Source of the DNA: Ustulina deusta
Lineage: Eukaryota; Ascomycota; Sordariomycetes; Xylariales; Xylariaceae
Direction of reading: 5' to 3'
DNA: 64,000 nucleotides
Assembly: GCA_023159155.1 (NCBI GenBank)
Contig: JAJNNX010000067.1
Coordinates: 1-64,000, forward strand
A program made the position numbers and the translations under genes. The notes beneath the pieces are model-generated. The model was not told the origin of the DNA. It ran no database searches and saw only the letters and a program-made list of their open reading frames with translations. Positions 58,176 through 64,000 of the stretch are shown here, one piece after another (within the stretch, counting starts at the first letter, position 1; every line of letters starts with the position of its first letter).

Positions 58176-59657
58176 ATGAGTCCCCTCAGTCGCTTTAAGG
58201 AGCCATGGATGGATGCTACCAGACCACCCAGCTCCACGTGCCCCGATGACTTCCCCTCGTATCCTTGCTCAGAACCTGAATCCTTGGTCTCTACCTCTCG
58301 TCCAGTATCTTTCGAAATAGGCACAGGCGCCTCCATTTATACTCGATCGCTACTCCCGGCAATCCTCAAGGCAGAACGCGAAGTTATTCTGGTAACATGC
58401 TTTTGGGCGCAGTCATCTACTCTCGACGCCTTGCGAGAGACGCTCGAACAGCTCGCCCGACTACGAGAAGATCGCATTCGCAAGTCGCATCCAGCCCGCA
58501 GGACACTGCCGCCATTGGAAGTTCACATATGCTTTTCATCGCGATCGTTCTTCCAGAAATTATTCCATACCAGGTCTAGAGATGGGTACACATACCCCCC
58601 TTCAAAATGGGCATCTAAGCTAGGGCTACCAGACCCCAAGCTATTAGAGGCAGGTCTCATCAATTTACGGGCTAAAAGCTTGTTCTTCTTGCCCTTTAGC
58701 GTGATGCACCCCAAATTCCTCATTATTGATCGCCAGAGGGCCTGGCTTCCGAGTGCCAATGTGTCGTGGGAGCCCTGGCTGGAGGGCTGCGTTGAGATTA
58801 CCGGAGACGCCGTCAGCACCCTCCTTAGATTCTACTCCAGTGTCTGGGACCGAAATTTGGAGATAAACGAACGGCCGCCAGTCACTGGTGGCCCGCAGCA
58901 GCAAGCTCATAGCAGAGCCAGGTTAACCTCGATTCAAAGTCCGGCGACGCATCTGGTAACGCTGCAGCTTGATGACATACCAACAATATTATTGCCTTCA
59001 TCCCACCACTGCAATCCTCAATTTCGTCCTCTTCCCTGGCAGCATTTCCCACGTCCACCGAATACTCCCCTTAACTGTGCTATCCTACGCCTCATCGCCA
59101 CGGCCGAAAAGAAAATATATATACAGACACCGAATCTGACATCTGCAGCTGTGATTGACGCCCTGCTAGAAGCCTTAAACAGAGGTATCGACGTAACTGT
59201 CGTTACAAACAAGGGCATGATGATTCTGGAACAAATACTGACGGGGGGTACGATTACTTCATGGTGCTTGCAATCATTCATCACCCTATATGAAAAACTT
59301 ATGAAGCGCTTTATACATTCTACCGGAGGAAGTAACTATGAAGGCACCAATGCGCTGCTTGATCTCGAGGCTCGACCACCAAGACTAGGATCTCTACAGA
59401 TCTTTTATTTCCACCCGCTTCGGGAGAACCAGCTCCAGCAAGTCTCGGAGGAACCGGTTCACTCACACCTCAAGTTGGTCATGGTCGACGATGAATATGC
59501 TGTTCTTGGATCTGGCAATATGGACCGTGCGAGCTGGTTCACAAGTCAAGAACTAGGAATCCTTTTCCAATCGAAAAAGTTTGTTACCAATGTGAGCAAT
59601 GCTGTCAGTCAAGCGCTTAGAGGGAGGATTTCCCCCGTCTTCAATCCTGGGCATTAA
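58176..59657 (+). CDS. Phospholipase D-family protein with two HKD motifs
   Basis: Single exon, ATG at 58176 (the open frame extends upstream without another ATG), 493 aa. Two complete HxKxxxxD motifs: HPKFLIIDRQRAWLPSANVS (coding near 58705-58765) and HLKLVMVDDEYAVLGSGNMD (near 59466-59526), each followed by the S/G-x-N of the superfamily; together they form one active site. LPAILKAEREVILVTCFWAQ and AEKKIYIQTPNLTSAAVIDA are the paired core strands preceding each motif. This fits small fungal PLD-superfamily enzymes (cardiolipin synthase-like or phosphatidyltransferase-like) rather than the large PX-PH PLDs. No signal peptide or membrane span is evident. The exact reaction is unknown. Confidence 0.88.
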   Translation: MSPLSRFKEPWMDATRPPSSTCPDDFPSYPCSEPESLVSTSRPVSFEIGTGASIYTRSLLPAILKAEREVILVTCFWAQSSTLDALRETLEQLARLREDRIRKSHPARRTLPPLEVHICFSSRSFFQKLFHTRSRDGYTYPPSKWASKLGLPDPKLLEAGLINLRAKSLFFLPFSVMHPKFLIIDRQRAWLPSANVSWEPWLEGCVEITGDAVSTLLRFYSSVWDRNLEINERPPVTGGPQQQAHSRARLTSIQSPATHLVTLQLDDIPTILLPSSHHCNPQFRPLPWQHFPRPPNTPLNCAILRLIATAEKKIYIQTPNLTSAAVIDALLEALNRGIDVTVVTNKGMMILEQILTGGTITSWCLQSFITLYEKLMKRFIHSTGGSNYEGTNALLDLEARPPRLGSLQIFYFHPLRENQLQQVSEEPVHSHLKLVMVDDEYAVLGSGNMDRASWFTSQELGILFQSKKFVTNVSNAVSQALRGRISPVFNPGH

Positions 59658-61421
59658 TGAGATTGCGACTTTTAAGAAGCAACCCAGGCATGGATGGTCA
59701 GCATTCAAATACATATGGACGTTCAAGATTCGGCCGCGACTTGAGTTTTGCAACCCGTCAGGTGGATGGGAGAAAGAATCTACTAAAGGCAGTGTTTTGT
59801 AATGGTGGCTGAGGCTGGCTGCCAACCGGATAATTGAGTCAAGAAACGAGCTTGTTGATTGGGTCCCTCTGAGCTACTGGTAGGCACAAAAAAATCCTAC
59901 AATCTTGAGGAGATCCGAGGCAACTGAGGCGAAACAAATCGGGACTAGCTGTGAGCCAGCTGCAGGCGAATCCCGCAGTTCGGAATGAGGTATTCTTGGG
60001 CCTATCACACGAATTCTATCTCCCAAGTTCCGCCTCCCTGCGTAGCGTCAACTGCAATATCCACCGATCCCCACGACACTAGGCTTCCCCTAATTCTCTT
60101 ATTGCCAAGTTCCTAGTTTTCGTCTGTTAGTTTGACCCGCAGATGCCTTGCATATCCCGCATTTGTTATGCTATGGCGTATTTTCAGAGCGCCAAACGCG
60201 ACTAGTGCGTTAAACAAGCGCGCTAGCACTCGATGATTTTACCCTTCGGTTCCTTGTGTGGGTTTTATGATTTTTGACGGGAAAGAGAACACATCGGACC
60301 ACGGTATCAGGTTAGGAAGGCTACGATGTAAAAAAATTACGCCGGAATCGGAAGAAGGATTATGACGGAAATACTCCCCTGGAATGAGCGGTATCCAGCT
60401 GCAGTTAGGACAGGGGATATCTGCAGAGCGACCTGCAGCGCCCTGGTCATTGGTAGACGAATGAGCCCACTCGATCTTCGATGTGATTAGTGTACGCCTA
60501 TCGGTAAAGCTTGATGGCGAGTCACTCTCAGCGAGTGCAGGGGTAATCTCACCTCACTTTCGGTTGTGGCAAGTTCGAATGTGTTTTACCATACCGCTGG
60601 TAGTCTTCAGAGCACGAAAAGCAACATAGAACGTCCGACAATGCCCACGAGCATACCAACTAACCTTCCAATCGCCATCCAATGTAGGCGGATCTACCTC
60701 ATCTCACTAGGTTGTTGCTCTGTGGCGAGCTATTGCGGGTAACATTGTCGTCTAGTCTTCGGCACCTAGCAGGTCTTAATCGGCATCCATTCGGTCAGCA
60801 TGATAGTACTGTTACCCGAGTTTAGTCTGGTCTGGTCTTGTCGATGCTACCATGTTGCCGCCAATCCGCGTTTGAACCAAGCCACTGGAATTGCCTTTTG
60901 GCCCTGCAAGAATGATAGATAGGACTTAGTGACCGATTGCTCACATAAAGCCCGAGACAGACCGCTATAGGAGACTTCCACGGGAAAAAATGTTTTAGAT
61001 GCAGCTTTGATTGCATCCTACTGTAGTCCTCTCCCTTTGCCCGAACTTGTACTCCTATTCCTGGGTGAAATAGAATACGAAGGGTCCTCAAATCCAGACA
61101 TTTCCTTTCCCTTTTACTTAGCTCACTACGTTCACATGGGAAGGTAGTATTTGAGCTTCCGTCTCTCATCTCATGTAGAGGATTGTTGACTGTATCAGCG
61201 TTTTTTTGTTTAGGTCTCACCATCACCAGCCCCTCAGGGTAACACAAGTTGTCCCACTCAACTGCCTCAACAGTCGTACAGTTGAGCAGCAACAAAGTTC
61301 GTTCTCGGGAACACAGTGGGGCTCGCTAACTATCTGCACGGATTCTGCTCAGCTTACCAGCTCAGAAGTAGTCGGTTTCTCCGCTAGCTATAGAACCAAA
61401 CACCTCTCACAACTCACTCGC
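59658..61421. other. Intergenic, upstream of the permease gene
   Basis: 1.76 kb with no supported gene. A plus-strand frame is open from 61206 into the permease but begins at a TTG and has no ATG before 61422, so it is likely leader sequence. Confidence 0.55.
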
Positions 61422-63215
61422 ATGGCAGCGAACGTGGAAAAATACAGCCGCAATGATGCTTTGCAAACTGCGGATCCGGGGATGGCTGAATCGGAGCGTG
61501 CCGAGTCGGTGGTACTGGGTAAGATGGATGGCACACACCGAAGTCTCAAGCCGCGTCATATTCAATTAATCGGCATTGGCGGCACTATCGGTACTATGCT
61601 CTACGTGCAAATTGGCAAAGGGCTTATCCAGGGTGGACCGGGTAGTCTATTCCTTGCCTTCACTCTCTGGTGTACCGTTATCCTCGCCGTGACCTTCTGC
61701 TTGGCAGAAATGGTGACTTACCTACCAATCTCCTCGCCCTTCATCCGGTTTGCGGGACGGTATGTCGACGAGGCCTTCGGTTTTGCCGCCGGCTGGAATT
61801 TTTTCATCTTCGAGGCCGCACTCGTGCCGTACGAAGTGACGGCCTGCAACGTGGTCATCCATTACTGGAGTGATATCGTACCGGCTGGTGGTATTATTGC
61901 CATTGTGCTCGTGCTCTACGCGTTGATCAACCTGCTGGCCATCAAGTGGTATGGTGAAACCGAGTTCTGGGCTGCACTGGGCAAAGTCTTACTCATTGTC
62001 GGCCTCCTCATCTTCACTTTCATTGTGGCGGTCGGTGGCAATCCCCAGCACGATCACTTTGGCTTTCGCTACTGGTATGATCCTGGTGCTTTCGCCGAGT
62101 ATTATACCACCGGCTCTCTCGGCCGATTCCAGGGATTCCTGCAATGCCTCATCTTTGCGTCATTGGCCGTGGCCGGCCCAGATTACGTCTCGATGGCAGC
62201 CGGAGAAGCGGAGAATCCCCGTAAGGTTTTACCGAAAGCGTTTAACGCCGTCTTCTACCGCTTGACCACCTTTTTCTGTCTCGGATCGCTGGCCGTTGGT
62301 GTGCTCGTCCCCTATAATGACGCCGAACTGAAGGCTGCTTACAATGAGAACCGACCTGGAGCGGCAGCGTCCCCTTACGTCGTCGCCATGAACCGACTAG
62401 GCATTCCCATCTTGCCACACATCGTCAATGCCCTCATCTTAACAGCTGCCTTCTCTGCCGGGAACAGCTATGTGTACTGTGCGTCTCGATCACTTTATGG
62501 GCTTGCCCTTGAAGGCAAAGCCCCGAAGTTCCTGATCAAATGCACCAAGAACGGCGTGCCCATCTACTGCGTCATCATCGTACTACTTATCGCGCTGTTG
62601 TCATTCCTCCAAGTTTCCCAGGGCACCTCGGTTGTCTTAAGCTGGTTTGTCAGTTTGGTCACGGCATCACAGCTGATCAATTACTGTGTCGTTTGCTGTA
62701 CGTACCTTTGTTTCCACCGGGCTCTGAAAGCCCAGGGTATCAGCCGAGGCTCTCTGCCGTACAAGGGATATCTGCAACCATATGTAGCATACTACGCACT
62801 CGGAGCGACATTCGTTTTCACTTTCGTTGGTGGGTATACCGTGTTTTTGCCGGGGAACTGGGACGTCGCTAGCTTTCTTTTCTCGTGAGTACTTATCAAA
62901 AACGGCGCTCGAAGGCGGCCGCCGAGTTAACTAAGGGCTTAGGTATACGTCTGTTGCCGCCTTTCCTATCCTCTACTTCGGCTGGAAGATCATTCATAGG
63001 ACCAGGATATACGCACCTGCCAATGTAGATCTTCAACAAGACTTGGACGAGGTTGAAGAATACACTCGAAACTACATCCCAAGGCCACCCAGGTACGCGC
63101 GATACGATATCTTCCCCAACTACAGCACTACCTCTTGGCTTATATGGATCAGCTTTTACTAACTAGCTTCCACAGGAATGGCTTTTCTAAATGGTTCAAT
63201 ATACTATTCACCTGA
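61422..63215 (+). CDS. Amino-acid permease (APC superfamily, fungal YAT type)
   Basis: Plasma-membrane amino-acid/H+ symporter family. Exons 61422-62884, 62943-63092 and 63176-63215; introns 58 and 83 nt; 550 aa. After a hydrophilic cytosolic N-terminus, SLKPRHIQLIGIGGTIGTML is the family's first-helix signature, followed by about twelve hydrophobic segments. AEMVTYLPISSPFIRFAGRY, DEAFGFAAGWNFFIF, FSAGNSYVYCASRSLYGLAL and SWFVSLVTASQLINYCVVCC are typical. The C-terminal exon-encoded AAFPILYFGWKIIHRTRIY and DLDEVEEYTRNYIPRPPRNG form the last helix and the acidic cytosolic tail. The ATG at 61422 was chosen because it precedes the standard N-terminal tail. Substrate preference cannot be read. 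Confidence 0.94.
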
Positions 63216-63618
63216 TACAGCGAAGTCGAGGTAACATAGTAGTGTATGTACATAGTCTGAACAAAAGCACATGTATCCCATTTAGATTATCACCGGTATA
63301 TGCGAGTTGGGCATGGGTTACATTGGAGCAAAAACGATACCCCGGTAGATGTAAAATACAGGATAATTCAGCATGCTCTCAACAAAGTGCGGACCTGTTG
63401 GGTTCAGACAAGAAACCTAGCAGGTTCTATTTTATCTTCATTTTCATATTTAGTGATTTTCATCTCTTCTCTTCTCAATCCATGCTGTCTAAGTCTACTA
63501 TATATTTAGACTCGACAACTCCATGATAACGTAGAGTGAGTCAATCTATCATAACCGTGAGCCGAACCAGCGGTCTGTTCCCCCCTCTCCTCTCCTACTA
63601 GGTACTAACTACTCTTAC
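63216..63618. other. Permease 3' flank
   Basis: Short convergent intergenic region; no gene seen. Confidence 0.5.
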
Positions 63619-64000
63619 CTACTCTTTCACAAACCACATATCGTTGTACAACTCATCCCCGTCATCACTACTTCCACCCAGCGTCCCCCCCTCCTCGCCG
63701 GACTCATCCTCGCTCTCATCGCATCCGCTCCCGCTCCCGCCATCGCCACTCGGCACATACTCGTCATCAGCAGCAGCAGCATCCGAATCGCCCCCATCAG
63801 CATCGACCCAGTCGAACTCGCCGCCCCCCTCCGGGTCCAGCCCGCACAATCTCAGCGCCGCCTCGTACGCCCAATCCGAGTCCGATTCATCGTCCGCCGC
63901 CGGAGAACCACCACGGTCCTCCTTCCTCTCCTCGCCCTCACTACTACTACTACTACCGCCTGTCAGCGTCTCCTCGAAAATCACGGCCTCGACGACGTAG
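63619..64000 (-). CDS. C-terminal part of an acidic protein, cut by the window end
   Basis: Open from the right edge to a stop at 63619; the start lies beyond 64000. The visible 126 residues begin YVVEAVIFEETLTGG and are then very rich in Asp, Glu, Gly and Ser (SSSSSEGEERKED, DEYVPSGDGGSGSGCDESED), with one less biased segment WAYEAALRLCGLDPEGG, ending ELYNDMWFVKE. It is probably a disordered acidic tail. No family is recognised. The opposite strand is open too, but as a Ser/Pro-rich mirror of this one. Confidence 0.55.
   Translation of the reverse strand, partial: YVVEAVIFEETLTGGSSSSSEGEERKEDRGGSPAADDESDSDWAYEAALRLCGLDPEGGGEFDWVDADGGDSDAAAADDEYVPSGDGGSGSGCDESEDESGEEGGTLGGSSDDGDELYNDMWFVKE

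Noticed and set aside
63644..64000. Ser/Pro-rich plus-strand frame at the right edge
   Set aside because: Mirror of the acidic minus-strand protein; simple codon repeats keep both strands open.

Overview
The window comes from the nuclear genome of a filamentous ascomycete (Pezizomycotina), probably a Sordariomycete. Genes carry short 47-190 nt GT-AG introns with CTAAC-like branch points. The ribosomal L16 and Hob3 genes have typical filamentous-fungal intron layouts, and several families are typical of these fungi (HET, a bZIP with a DUF3425-like tail, BBE-type oxidase, PAF-type antifungal protein). Two blocks of extreme A+T content (1-9060 and about 16400-29380) look like transposon DNA degraded by a repeat-induced point mutation (RIP)-like process. 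The exact species cannot be read from the sequence.

Layout. 1-9060: degraded repeats, with a DNA transposon bounded by ~160-180 bp inverted repeats (177-4809) followed by a Ty1/copia relic whose reverse transcriptase and RNase H can still be read (6311-7640). 9225-15675: a small accessory island, all on the minus strand. It holds a PAF-like secreted antifungal protein directly at the RIP boundary, a possible small zinc-finger protein, a lone N-acetyl-gamma-glutamyl-phosphate reductase without its usual kinase half, a 65-aa hypothetical protein and a dithiol glutaredoxin. 16305-29486: a nested mobile element. A ~450 bp MITE with ~100 bp inverted repeats and a 10 bp target duplication is split by a 12.7 kb LTR retrotransposon (367 bp LTRs).

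29487-64000 is ordinary gene-bearing DNA: a BAG/ubiquitin-like Hsp70 cochaperone, ribosomal protein L16 (uL13), a gene-poor 3.6 kb, a HET-domain protein, a conserved basic small protein, an unknown 237-aa protein, a bZIP factor, peptidyl-tRNA hydrolase, the BAR protein Hob3/Rvs161, a secreted lactonase-family propeller, a secreted bicovalent-flavin oxidase, a phospholipase-D-family enzyme, an amino-acid permease, and an acidic protein cut by the window end.

Functional links. The oxidase and the lactonase diverge from one intergenic region and both appear secreted, so they could act in sequence (oxidation of a sugar to a lactone, then ring opening). Housekeeping genes (L16, Pth, Hob3, BAG) sit in the GC-balanced right half, while the accessory antifungal gene sits against the repeat block. 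No CRISPR, rRNA or convincing tRNA was seen.
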